Position numbers and translations under genes: made by a program
Notes under the pieces: generated by a model
Databases searched by the model: none
The model's input: the letters and a program-made list of their open reading frames with translations, nothing else
What the model was told of the DNA's origin: nothing
Source: Deinococcus sp.
GTDB taxonomy: Bacteria > Deinococcota > Deinococci > Deinococcales > Deinococcaceae
Reading direction: 5' to 3'
NCBI RefSeq assembly: GCF_025362455.1
Contig: NZ_JANYGJ010000096.1
Coordinates: 1-24,922 of the forward strand
DNA: 24,922 nucleotides
Shown here: one piece after another, positions 14,382 through 21,456 of the stretch
Layout: each line of letters begins with the position of its first letter
Position numbering within the stretch: the first letter of the stretch is position 1

Positions 14382-14387
14382 AGTATA
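14382..14387 (-). promoter_or_regulatory. TATACT -10 box of mutS2
   Basis: TATACT on the minus strand is seven bases before the GTG at 14374, a near-consensus -10 with leaderless spacing. It argues for GTG rather than the ATG at 14419 as the start. Confidence 0.55.
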
Positions 14388-14490
14388 GAGAAGGCCGGGT
14401 GGGGGAGTGTGCGCCGCATGGCTTATGGGAGGCTTGGGGAAAAAGCGGGGTGTGGGGTATGGGGTGCAGGAGAGGAAGGAGTGAGACAGG

Positions 14491-14529
14491 TCATTCCAGG
14501 GAGTTGACGCTTTGCTGGGGCTGGAATGA
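14491..14529. repeat. 9-bp inverted repeat in the mutS2 upstream region
   Basis: TCATTCCAG (14491-14499) and CTGGAATGA (14521-14529) are exact reverse complements with 21 bases between them. The interval contains TTGACG. It lies in the 208-base region between mutS2 and the preceding GNAT gene. A smaller hairpin (CAAGC-CCC-GCTTG, 14542-14554) follows, possibly a terminator for the GNAT gene. Role unknown. Confidence 0.4.
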
Positions 14530-14582
14530 AGAAGTTTGGCCCAAGCCCCGCTTGCTATTCCTACAACCCACGACCCACACCC

Positions 14583-15302
14583 CTATCCCCCCTGCGTCAG
14601 ACTCACCTTCGTATGCGCCAACCTCAACCCCGCTCGCTCGGCGTTGCGGGCGCTGACGTTGAGGGGCCGGGCGGTCAGGCTGGCGAGGACGGCGCCGCGC
14701 TGCCGGGCGAAGCGCAGGCGTTCCTGTACAAGTGCGCCCTGCACGCCGCGTCCCCGGAATTCGGACAGGGTGCTGGCGATATACAGATGCGCCGCGAGGC
14801 CCCAGGCCGTCTCCACAAAGCACACGCCGCCGCTTCCGGCCAGCTCGCCGTCCACACACGCCAGAAATTGCACGCTGTCGGGCCGGGCCAGGGCGAGGCG
14901 GGCCAGGGTTTCCAAGAGCGCTGTGTCCATCAGTGCTGTGTGGCCGCCAAAACCCCGCGCCGAAGCATCTGTGAACTGGGCCGCGTCCCCGGTCTGCACG
15001 ATCTCGATACCGGGAAAAGTATCCCCGTCGTCCAGCTCGCGCAGGTCGCGGGCGTAGGTATTTTTGAAGCCGGAAAGCTGATAGCCGCGCCCCGTCAGCA
15101 AGCTCAGCGCTCCGGGCGTGACATGCGGGCACAGGTCAAACTCCAGCCGCAGGCCGCGCCCGTTGAACGTGGCCTCCAGTTCGTCCAGCTCGCTCGCCTG
15201 CACCCCGCTGCTGAGGAAGGCCCCGGTGACATGGTTGAGCTTGCGCCCGAAGGCCGGGTTCATCAGCGCCGCCACGCCCCCGGCGAAGTCGAGCACGCGC
15301 AC
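14583..15302 (-). CDS. GNAT-family N-acetyltransferase, start uncertain
   Basis: At least 239 residues from the GTG at 15302. The C-terminal GNAT domain has the acetyl-CoA loop EFRGRGVQGALVQERLRFAR at about 181-200, followed by ARPLNVSARNAERAGLRLAHT, typical of the fold's last helix and strand. The N-terminal half (FAGGVAALMNPAFGRKLNHVTG) resembles a degenerate GNAT repeat. The frame stays open upstream to the transaldolase stop and encodes protein-like sequence (AAAILEALEAEHLRRQARTYQ) with no ATG, GTG or TTG. The real start may therefore be a non-standard codon; a CTG at 15408-15406 overlaps the transaldolase TGA. It is probably co-transcribed with transaldolase. The substrate is unknown. 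Confidence 0.75.
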   Translation of the reverse strand: MRVLDFAGGVAALMNPAFGRKLNHVTGAFLSSGVQASELDELEATFNGRGLRLEFDLCPHVTPGALSLLTGRGYQLSGFKNTYARDLRELDDGDTFPGIEIVQTGDAAQFTDASARGFGGHTALMDTALLETLARLALARPDSVQFLACVDGELAGSGGVCFVETAWGLAAHLYIASTLSEFRGRGVQGALVQERLRFARQRGAVLASLTARPLNVSARNAERAGLRLAHTKVSLTQGG

Positions 15303-15403
15303 GGCCTCAGCGGGGTGGAGCGCTTGGTAGGTCCGGGCCTGACGCCGCAGGTGCTCGGCTTCCAGCGCCTCCAGGATGGCAGCGGCGTGCCGGTCGGTGA
15401 GAA

Positions 15404-16441
15404 TCAGGCGCCCGTCTGCGCCACCGGCTTGGGCGCCTCGGCCACCGGCACGCCTCCGGTCAACAACTCCCCCAGCTTCTGGGTGTCGAGGTGGAACATG
15501 CGGATGCCCTCCTGCAATTTCTCACCGGCCATGGCGTTCTCGGTCAGGCTCCAGCGGTAGTCGGCCTCGCTGAGCTTGGGCTCGGTCTGGTGGCCCATTT
15601 CGGGGGTGAGCTGACGCGGCAGGTTGCCCTGATCGGCGCCCAGTTCGCCCAGCAGTTGCGGGCTGACGGTCAGGCGATCACAGCCAGCCAGCGCTTCGAC
15701 CTGCGCCGCGCTGCGAAACGAGGCGCCCATGACCACCGTGGCGTAGCCGTGCGCCTTGAAGTGGGCGTATATCGTTTTGACCGACTGCACGCCGGGGTCC
15801 TGGTCGATGGGGTAGTCGGCGGTGCCGGTGGACTTCTTGTACCAGTCGGTGATGCGGCCCACGAACGGCGAGATCAGAAACGCCCCGGACTGGGCGCAGG
15901 CGATGGCCTGCTCCAGCCCGAACACCAGCGTCAGATTGCAGCGAATACCCTCCTGCTCCAGCACGGCGGCGGCCTGAATGCCCTCCCAGGTGGCGGCCAG
16001 CTTGATCAGGATGCGGCTGCGGTTCACGCCAGCGCCCTCGTAGAGCGCGATCAGGTGGCGGGCGCGCGCCAGCGAGGCGTCCTTGTTGAAGGCCAGCCGG
16101 GCATCGACTTCGGTGGACACGTCGCCGGGCACGATTTTGGTCAGCTCGGTGCCGATCCGCACGGTGAGCTGGTCGATCACGCTGTCCAGACTCTGACCGC
16201 CTTTGACCCAGCCTTTGGCCTCGGTCAGCAGCGCCTGGTAGCCGGGGAGCTGGGCCGCCTTGAGAATCAGCGAGGGGTTGGTGGTGCAGTCGCGCGGCTG
16301 GTACTTCTTGATGGCGTCGATGTCGCCGGTATCGGCCACCACGATGGACAGGGCCTTGAGCTGATCGAGCTTGCTTCCGGACTGGCCTGGCGTGGGCTGG
16401 TCTTGGGTGGTCTGGTGCTGCGTCGTCTGGTTTTGCGTCAT
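15404..16441 (-). CDS. tal: Transaldolase
   Basis: 345 residues. Transaldolase moves a dihydroxyacetone unit between sugar phosphates in the non-oxidative pentose phosphate pathway, in the cytosol. The Schiff-base lysine is Lys147 in RILIKLAATWEG. VVADTGD at 34-40 carries the catalytic Asp, and TTNPSL lies at 53-58. The length and the motif GASFRSAAQVEALAGCDRLTVSP mark the classical TalB-like subfamily. The ATG at 16441 is chosen because AAGGAGA sits just upstream. The earlier ATG at 16498 has no such site. Unusual tails are a Gln/Thr-rich N-terminus of about 20 residues (NQTTQHQTTQDQ) and a Pro/Ala C-terminus. A GNAT gene follows directly. Confidence 0.95.
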   Translation of the reverse strand: MTQNQTTQHQTTQDQPTPGQSGSKLDQLKALSIVVADTGDIDAIKKYQPRDCTTNPSLILKAAQLPGYQALLTEAKGWVKGGQSLDSVIDQLTVRIGTELTKIVPGDVSTEVDARLAFNKDASLARARHLIALYEGAGVNRSRILIKLAATWEGIQAAAVLEQEGIRCNLTLVFGLEQAIACAQSGAFLISPFVGRITDWYKKSTGTADYPIDQDPGVQSVKTIYAHFKAHGYATVVMGASFRSAAQVEALAGCDRLTVSPQLLGELGADQGNLPRQLTPEMGHQTEPKLSEADYRWSLTENAMAGEKLQEGIRMFHLDTQKLGELLTGGVPVAEAPKPVAQTGA

Positions 16442-16711
16442 GTCGTCTCCTTCCGGCTGGCGACCCCATACCAGGGCGCCGTCAGCGGTTTCTGTCACTG
16501 ATCTTACCGCCGCTCACGGCGCAAAGCGTCCGGAAAGACCGAGGGCACTGTGAGCACTTCTTTACCTGTACCGGGCACAGAAAAGCGCGGCGACGCCGCC
16601 AGGCCGGGTACCGAAGCGACTTCGCCGCCGCTCAGGGCGGCCAGCCTGTCTACTCCGGAGCCCTGCCGCTGCCCGGCGCCGTGAGCGCCCGCTGTGTGCC
16701 CGTGCTGCGGA
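16442..16711. other. Intergenic region between the GGDEF gene and tal
   Basis: 270 bases without a supported gene. It contains a GCCGCC-GCTCAG-GGCGGC hairpin (16624-16641), which may end the GGDEF transcript although no T tract follows, and the possible -10 TAAGAT of tal at 16501-16506. I saw no tRNA or riboswitch. Confidence 0.4.
16446..16452 (-). promoter_or_regulatory. Shine-Dalgarno deciding the tal start
   Basis: AAGGAGA on the minus strand, four bases before the ATG at 16441. It favours this start over the in-frame ATG 19 codons upstream. A TAAGAT hexamer at 16501-16506 is a possible -10 further up. Confidence 0.75.
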
Positions 16712-17791
16712 TCAGTCCTGCTGCGACACCCGGTTTTTGCCGCCTGCCTTGGCGCGGTACAGGCCCTGATCGGCGCGGTGGACCAGGGTCTTTACACTGT
16801 CGCCCGGAAGGCGGCTGGAGACGCCCACGCTGACGGTCAGCGGGCCGTAGGGCGATTTGAGATGCTGCACGGCTGAGCGCAGCGCCTCGGCCTGGCGGCC
16901 CGCCTGGGTCAGGGTCACGCCGGAGAGCAGCGCCAGGTATTCCTCGCCGCCCCAGCGCGACAGGCTGCCGGATTTGCCCAGCGCCGAGTGCAGGGTCCGG
17001 GCAACCTCGCCGATGACCTCATCGCCCGCCTCGTGGCCGTGGGTGTCGTTGACGCGCTTGAAGTTGTCGATGTCGATCAGCAGCACGCAAACGGGCGTGC
17101 CCTCGCTGCGCATGGCGTCCTCGAAAGCCCGGTAGGCGCTGCGGCGGTTGGGCAGCCGGGTCAGGTCGTCGCTCAGGGCTATATCGTGCATGGCGCGCGC
17201 GCTGTCGCGGGCCTGGGTCCAGGCGGCGCGGTGAGCCCCCAGCAGGGCGACGAAGGCCAGCCCCACCAGCATCAGCAGGTCGCAGATCAGTTGCTCGGAG
17301 ACCGTGGCCCAGTCCGGGGCGCTCAGCAGCCGCCACCACACCACGCCCAGGTACAGGCCGGTCAGGCTCACCACGGTGACGGTGGCCGGGCGCGGCGCGA
17401 TCAGCAGGTAGGCGGCGGCGCCCACGGCCAAGAGCAGCAGCTCACCGTAGTTGCTCATATCCAGCGCCACGCCCGGCAACAGCAGGCGCAAACTGAAGCC
17501 CAGGGCCAGCAGCACGAAGACGCCCAGCCCGACCTGCTCGATCAGTTCCAGCCGGACCAGTCCGCTGAGCAATGCGCCCAGCACGCCCACACTCAGCGCC
17601 ACGACCACGCCGTTGAGCACCAGATTGCTGAGGTCAGGCTGAGGCGACTGGCCCAGCAGCACGATCCGCAGGGCGCCCACCAGCAGCAAACACAGCGCGA
17701 TGGCCAGATACGTCAGGCGTTTGTGCCCGTCGAGCGAAGGTGCACGCGGCAATGAGGAGGATGAGGATGAGGAGGGCGTCGGCTGAACCAC
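16712..17791 (-). CDS. Membrane GGDEF protein, probable diguanylate cyclase
   Basis: 359 residues. After a Ser-rich start there are about six transmembrane helices (roughly 27-46, 57-79, 86-107, 117-133, 137-153 and 168-186), then a cytosolic GGDEF domain that makes c-di-GMP from GTP. The domain shows LSDDLTRLPNRRSAYRAF at 206-223, the metal-binding LLIDIDNFKRVNDTHGHEAGD at 237-257 and the active site RWGGEEYLALL with GGEEY at 281-285. Tyr replaces the usual final Phe, a mild change. No RxxD inhibitory site precedes it. The start is a GTG at 17791, with CAGTCTGAGGC just before it. It lies 81 bases downstream of tatD. The signal sensed is unknown. Confidence 0.88.
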   Translation of the reverse strand: MVQPTPSSSSSSSLPRAPSLDGHKRLTYLAIALCLLLVGALRIVLLGQSPQPDLSNLVLNGVVVALSVGVLGALLSGLVRLELIEQVGLGVFVLLALGFSLRLLLPGVALDMSNYGELLLLAVGAAAYLLIAPRPATVTVVSLTGLYLGVVWWRLLSAPDWATVSEQLICDLLMLVGLAFVALLGAHRAAWTQARDSARAMHDIALSDDLTRLPNRRSAYRAFEDAMRSEGTPVCVLLIDIDNFKRVNDTHGHEAGDEVIGEVARTLHSALGKSGSLSRWGGEEYLALLSGVTLTQAGRQAEALRSAVQHLKSPYGPLTVSVGVSSRLPGDSVKTLVHRADQGLYRAKAGGKNRVSQQD

Positions 17792-17872
17792 GCCTCAGAC
17801 TGGCAGGCCAGCCCTCACAGCGCTCTGAATACCTCAATGTCGAATCAACCGGTGCCCGTCTTCAGAAACAAC

Positions 17873-18640
17873 TCACGTAAGTGGCAGCCGGTAGACGGCG
17901 CGGGCATTGGCGTCGGTGATGGCCTCGGCTTCCTGCTCGCTGAGGCCGCGCAGGGCCGCCAGGAATTGCAGCGTGTAGCGCACGTAACCGGGCCGGTTGG
18001 GTTTGCCGCGCCTGGGCACCGGCGCCAGAAACGGCGCGTCGGTCTCGACGAGCAGCCGATCCATCGGCACGAAGCGGGCGGCTTCCTGAATGGCGTGGGC
18101 ATTCTTGTAGGTCAGGTTGCCCGCGAACGAGACGGACCAGCCCAGGTCCAGCGCCGCCCGCAGCAGCCCGGCGTGGCCGTTGCAGCAGTGCAGGATGCCC
18201 CGTGTCCAGTTCGCCTCCTTGATGATCTCGGCGCAGCCCTGGCTGGCCCGCTCACCGCCCGGCGCGTCGCGGGTATGCACGATGACCGGCAGGTCGCGCC
18301 GCCGCCCCAGATCCAGTTGCCACAGAAACGCTTCCCGTTGCACGCCGAGCTGATCGTGCGCCCAGTAGTCGTCCAGGCCGCTTTCACCGATGGCGACCAC
18401 GCGGGGATGCAGGCTCAGCGCTTCGAGTTCGGCTCTCGTCTCCGGACTGTCAGAGTCTTTCACGTCGGTCGGATGAAGGCCCACGCTGGCGAACACCTCC
18501 GGGTGCCCCTCGGCCAGCGCTATGGCGTTGTGCGCGTGCTGCACGCTGGCGCCGATGCTGACGAGCTGGGTCAGGCCCAGTTCCCCCAACGCCGAGGCCG
18601 GGTCTTCGAGCATATCGAGGTGGCAGTGGGTGTCGATCAT
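17873..18640 (-). CDS. tatD: TatD-family metal-dependent DNase
   Basis: 255 residues. TatD proteins are cytosolic metal-dependent nucleases (3'-5' exonuclease in the E. coli enzyme). The metal ligands are all visible, numbered from the chosen start: His5 and His7 (DTHCHLD), Glu86 (GESGLDDY), His122 (VIVHTRD), His151 (ILHCCNG) and Asp201 (ETDAPFL). I chose the ATG at 18640, which gives the family's usual MIDTHCHLD beginning, over an ATG three codons upstream. A TATCAT box lies seven bases before it, and the upstream ATG is inside that box. It is divergent from the winged-helix regulator gene, 89 bases away. The GGDEF gene follows downstream. Confidence 0.92.
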   Translation of the reverse strand: MIDTHCHLDMLEDPASALGELGLTQLVSIGASVQHAHNAIALAEGHPEVFASVGLHPTDVKDSDSPETRAELEALSLHPRVVAIGESGLDDYWAHDQLGVQREAFLWQLDLGRRRDLPVIVHTRDAPGGERASQGCAEIIKEANWTRGILHCCNGHAGLLRAALDLGWSVSFAGNLTYKNAHAIQEAARFVPMDRLLVETDAPFLAPVPRRGKPNRPGYVRYTLQFLAALRGLSEQEAEAITDANARAVYRLPLT

Positions 18641-18647
18641 GCGGGCC

Positions 18648-18653
18648 ATGATA
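18648..18653 (-). promoter_or_regulatory. TATCAT -10 box of tatD
   Basis: TATCAT on the minus strand, seven bases before the ATG at 18640. It includes the alternative upstream ATG, which argues that the downstream ATG is used. Confidence 0.5.
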
Positions 18654-18729
18654 GGGCGACGGGTTCAGGCGTGGCCGCGTTTCAGCCGGGTCTATTGAGG
18701 ACTGAAAGCCGCTCCGTCAGGCTGTAAGC

Positions 18730-19413
18730 ATGACACCAGACACCGTTCAGATGGATGTTCAGCGCGTCACCGACCTCGCCGCCGCCCGTGCGCTGCGGCA
18801 AGACGCCGACTTCCTGGCCCACTTCATCGACCCGGTTTCGCCCAGCGAGATCGCGCTCAAGCTGGGCATGGCCGCCAACCTGGCGCATCACCACGCGACC
18901 AAACTCGCCGCCCTGGGCCTGCTGTTCGAGCAGCGCCGCGAGGGCGGGAAGGTGTTTTACCAGCTCACGGCCCGTGAATTTCGGGTGCCGTCCGAGCTGC
19001 TGCCGCCGGGCGACGAGGACGGGCACGGCACCACCGACATGCGTGAACTCTCCGCCGCCTTCCTGCACGCCTACGAGCGCTCCTGGCAGACCATGCACGG
19101 CGGTGAGGAGGATGTCTACGGCTTCGGCAACCCCGCGCAGCCCGCCGCCACCCTCCACCCGCCGCTCGACGCCTCCGACGAAGCGTATCCGACCCACTCG
19201 GACGTCATCACGCTGCGCCTGAGCCCGGAGCGCTATACCCGCCTGGCCCGCGCCCTCACTTCGCTGCTGAGCGAAGCGGAGCTGGAAGGCCACAGCGAGA
19301 GCGGCAGCGCCTGCACCGTCGCCGTGCTGGCCTTCGCGGCCCCGGATCAGGCCGCCGGGCGCAAGTTGAGCCGCAGCGTCAACAGCTTTCTGGGCGGGCT
19401 GGGCGAAAGCTGA
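18730..19413 (+). CDS. Winged-helix (ArsR-like) transcriptional regulator
   Basis: 227 residues. The N-terminal third is a winged helix: SPSEIALKLGMAANLAHHHATKLAALGLLFEQRREGGKVFYQLT at about 37-80, with recognition helix and wing resembling ArsR/DUF-type HTH proteins. The C-terminal part is not assigned. It has an acidic, His- and Pro-containing linker and then a predicted alpha/beta region (VITLRLSPERYTRLARALTSLLSEAEL) that looks like a dimerisation or sensing domain. The gene is divergent from tatD and ends seven bases from the convergent propeller gene. The start at 18730 is the first in-frame ATG; an ATG seven codons later (Met8) is possible. The ligand and targets are unknown. Confidence 0.75.
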   Translation: MTPDTVQMDVQRVTDLAAARALRQDADFLAHFIDPVSPSEIALKLGMAANLAHHHATKLAALGLLFEQRREGGKVFYQLTAREFRVPSELLPPGDEDGHGTTDMRELSAAFLHAYERSWQTMHGGEEDVYGFGNPAQPAATLHPPLDASDEAYPTHSDVITLRLSPERYTRLARALTSLLSEAELEGHSESGSACTVAVLAFAAPDQAAGRKLSRSVNSFLGGLGES

Positions 19414-19420
19414 CCCCCCT

Positions 19421-20818
19421 CTACCGGTAGTTGTCCGTGTGCCCCAGCGAGTACCGCCCCGGCTGCGGAAAGTAGGTCAGGCCGTGCGGCCCCTTGCCCA
19501 CCTTGATGGTCGAGACGACTTTGCCGGTGCGCGTGCTGAACACGTACACCACGTCGTCGTAGCGCCCGGAAAGCCACAGTTCCTTGCCGTCGGGCGAGAC
19601 GCTGCCCATGTCGGGGCTGCCGCCGCCGGGAATGAGCCACTTGGCGATCAGCTTGCGGGTCGCGAAATTCAGCACCGAGACGCTGCCCTCGCCCCGGTTG
19701 GAGATGAACAGCCTGGTGGCGTCGCGGCTGGGATACAGCCCGTGCGTGCCCTTGCCGGTAGGGATGAAGCCCAGCTTGCGCGGCACCTTGCCCCGACCGT
19801 CGATCAGGTACAGCCCGCCGCGCATCATGTCGGCGACGTAGTAGACCTGGCCGTCGGGCGAGAGCTTGACGTCCTGGGGCATGCCGCCGAGGTGCAGGCT
19901 GCCCAGCACGGCGCGGAACTTGAAGTCGATGTGCAGCACATCGCCGCTGAACTCGCAGGCCGCGATCACCGACTGGCCGCTGGGGCTGAAATCCATGTGG
20001 TTGATGCCCCGGCACGGCACCGGAATGGAAAACTGCGGCTGCATGGTCCGGGGGTCCACGAAGTCCAGCCGCTGCGAGTTCTCGGCGACCACCACGGCGT
20101 GCAGGCCGTCGGGTGTGAAGTACAGGTTGTACGGATCGAGCGTCGGCACGGCCTGGCCCACCTTGCCGGTCCGGGGATCGATCGGCGTCACCGACTGGCG
20201 ACCCTTGTCGCTCGCCACCCACAGCGTCTTGAGGTCGTGTGAGGGCACCACATGTTGCGGCTCGCGGTCCACCTTGAAGGTCCGCAGTACTCGCCGCGCC
20301 TGCGGATCGATGACACTGACGGTGCTGTCCTTGCCGTTGGGCACGTACACCAGGGGCCGCACGCCGCGCACGGCGGGGCTGAACTGTCCGGCGGCGGCGT
20401 GGGCATAGATGTTGACGGGCATGGTCGGATTCGCCGCGCCGAGGGTTGGTGAGGCACGGACGCCCGGTAAAGCACCGTCGCCCGGTGAGCGGCCCGGCTT
20501 GGGCGGAACGGTGGCGGGAGGCTTGCGGGCGGTGGCCGCCGAGGGGGTCGCAGCCGGGAGGGTCGCAGCCGAGAGGGTGGTTGCCGTCGCCGCACCGGAC
20601 GACGCACTGCTTGAGGTTGCGCTGCTTGGGGCCGCACTGCTCTGGATTGCGCTGCTTGGGGTCGCACTGCTCTGAGTTGCGCTGCTCGGCGCCGCTGCCG
20701 TTTGGTTCGCCCCGCTCTGAGTGGTCCCGCTGCTGGTCTGCGACTTGCAGCCGACCAGCAGCAGGGTGCCCAGCACAATGGAGGCTGCCCGTGCAGCCCG
20801 CCTTGCGCCTGGCTTCAT
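19421..20818 (-). CDS. Beta-propeller (YncE/NHL-type) lipoprotein
   Basis: 465 residues. The N-terminus is a lipoprotein signal with lipobox LLVGC (SIVLGTLLLVGCKS). A disordered Ser/Ala/Thr/Pro linker of roughly 100 residues with five-residue repeats follows. The rest is a YncE-like seven-bladed propeller, with blades repeating the pattern LVYVPNGKDSTVSVIDPQARRVLRTF, TLWVASDKGRQSVTPIDPRTGKV and LWLSGRYDDVVYVFSTRTGKVV. Such proteins act outside the cytoplasm; some resemble cytochrome-cd1 d1 domains or bind ligands. I see no catalytic motif. The ATG at 20818 overlaps the PEBP stop by four bases, with AGGTG just upstream, so the two are translated together. A longer frame from 21208 is rejected. 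Confidence 0.82.
   Translation of the reverse strand: MKPGARRAARAASIVLGTLLLVGCKSQTSSGTTQSGANQTAAAPSSATQSSATPSSAIQSSAAPSSATSSSASSGAATATTLSAATLPAATPSAATARKPPATVPPKPGRSPGDGALPGVRASPTLGAANPTMPVNIYAHAAAGQFSPAVRGVRPLVYVPNGKDSTVSVIDPQARRVLRTFKVDREPQHVVPSHDLKTLWVASDKGRQSVTPIDPRTGKVGQAVPTLDPYNLYFTPDGLHAVVVAENSQRLDFVDPRTMQPQFSIPVPCRGINHMDFSPSGQSVIAACEFSGDVLHIDFKFRAVLGSLHLGGMPQDVKLSPDGQVYYVADMMRGGLYLIDGRGKVPRKLGFIPTGKGTHGLYPSRDATRLFISNRGEGSVSVLNFATRKLIAKWLIPGGGSPDMGSVSPDGKELWLSGRYDDVVYVFSTRTGKVVSTIKVGKGPHGLTYFPQPGRYSLGHTDNYR
20604..20693. repeat. 15-bp tandem repeats in the propeller lipoprotein linker
   Basis: Six imperfect 15-bp units (GCACTGCTTGAGGTT, GCGCTGCTTGGGGCC and variants) encode repeats of PSSAT/QSSAT/PSSAI on the minus strand. 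They form the disordered tether between lipid anchor and propeller, and the number of units can vary without a frameshift. Confidence 0.8.
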
Positions 20819-21324
20819 TTCACCTGCCAGGTCTGATGCGCTTTGGCTTCCAGCAGCTTGTGCCGTTTGATGGCCGCGTGCAGGGTTTGCAGCGGCGTGC
20901 CTGCTGGCAACTTGAGTGAGGCCACGTCCAGCGCGTAGAAATCGATGTAGATATCGTGATGACCCTTGGCGCAGATAGCAGTGTAGCCCGGTTGCCCGGC
21001 CTCGTTTTTGGCCACCTTGCCACCGCCGATGCTCAGGCTGCTGGCCGTCCCCGACGCCAGTTTGGTGCTGCTCATGGGCAGGTCGTACACCAGCCATCTT
21101 CCGCTGAGTGCCCCCGGCTGCTCGTCCCAGAAAATGAGTGCCAGCCCCTTGGTACCTTTGGGCTGCGTGCCCGAAAAAGTCAGGGTCGGCGTCGATGTCG
21201 AGCCGCACGTCAGCGCCGGGTCCGCCGCCGAGAGTTCTACTTTAAAGGGGGTGGCCAGCGCCGACGCCGCACCGGACAGTGCCAGGAGCGCCCCGAACTT
21301 AACGAGCTGTGAGAAGGTAGTCAT
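20815..21324 (-). CDS. Exported PEBP-family (YbhB/YbcL-like) protein
   Basis: 169 residues. Residues 1-24 form a signal peptide (LVKFGALLALSGAASALA). The mature part resembles the phosphatidylethanolamine-binding protein family, small proteins that bind anionic ligands. Recognisable elements are TLTFSGTQPKGTKGLALIFWDEQ and the family's C-terminal FYALDVASLKLPAGTPLQTLHAAIKRHKLLEAKA. The normal Asp-Pro-Asp of the ligand pocket appears altered (FWDEQPG), so binding may differ. A TAAGCT box eight bases before the ATG at 21324 supports this start over an ATG 39 codons upstream. It is first in a two-gene operon with the propeller lipoprotein, overlapping by four bases, which suggests a joint extracytoplasmic function. 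Confidence 0.78.
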   Translation of the reverse strand: MTTFSQLVKFGALLALSGAASALATPFKVELSAADPALTCGSTSTPTLTFSGTQPKGTKGLALIFWDEQPGALSGRWLVYDLPMSSTKLASGTASSLSIGGGKVAKNEAGQPGYTAICAKGHHDIYIDFYALDVASLKLPAGTPLQTLHAAIKRHKLLEAKAHQTWQVK

Positions 21325-21332
21325 GTACGTCC

Positions 21333-21338
21333 AGCTTA
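21333..21338 (-). promoter_or_regulatory. TAAGCT -10 box of the PEBP-propeller operon
   Basis: TAAGCT on the minus strand, eight bases before the ATG at 21324. It sits in an AT-richer stretch that also has a TTGCCT 19 bases further upstream as a weak -35. Confidence 0.45.
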
Positions 21339-21456
21339 GAGCACAAAAGTAAAGGCAAGGCAAAATCGGGTGCCCAGCGTGAGAGGGCTGTGGATCCTGG
21401 GCGCCGCCCACCCATTTGGCAGATGCTTTTATCCCTTCCACCTGTCAGTCTGAGCC

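Noticed and set aside
14375..14419. ATG at 14419 as mutS2 start
   Set aside because: It lies upstream of a good TATACT -10 box and adds residues unlike MutS2; the GTG at 14374 fits family and promoter.
16501..16711. Possible tRNA or small RNA in the GC-rich region upstream of tal
   Set aside because: Several GC hairpins are present but no cloverleaf, anticodon arm or CCA-like end could be built.
19347..20242. Long open frames on both strands opposite the propeller gene
   Set aside because: They are shadows of GC-rich codon usage; their translations are Arg/Ala/Gly-rich with no domain, while the propeller frame has clear blades.
20819..21208. Extension of the propeller lipoprotein upstream to 21208
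   Set aside because: It would run in another frame through the PEBP gene and bury the lipoprotein signal peptide; the ATG at 20818 gives a proper lipobox.
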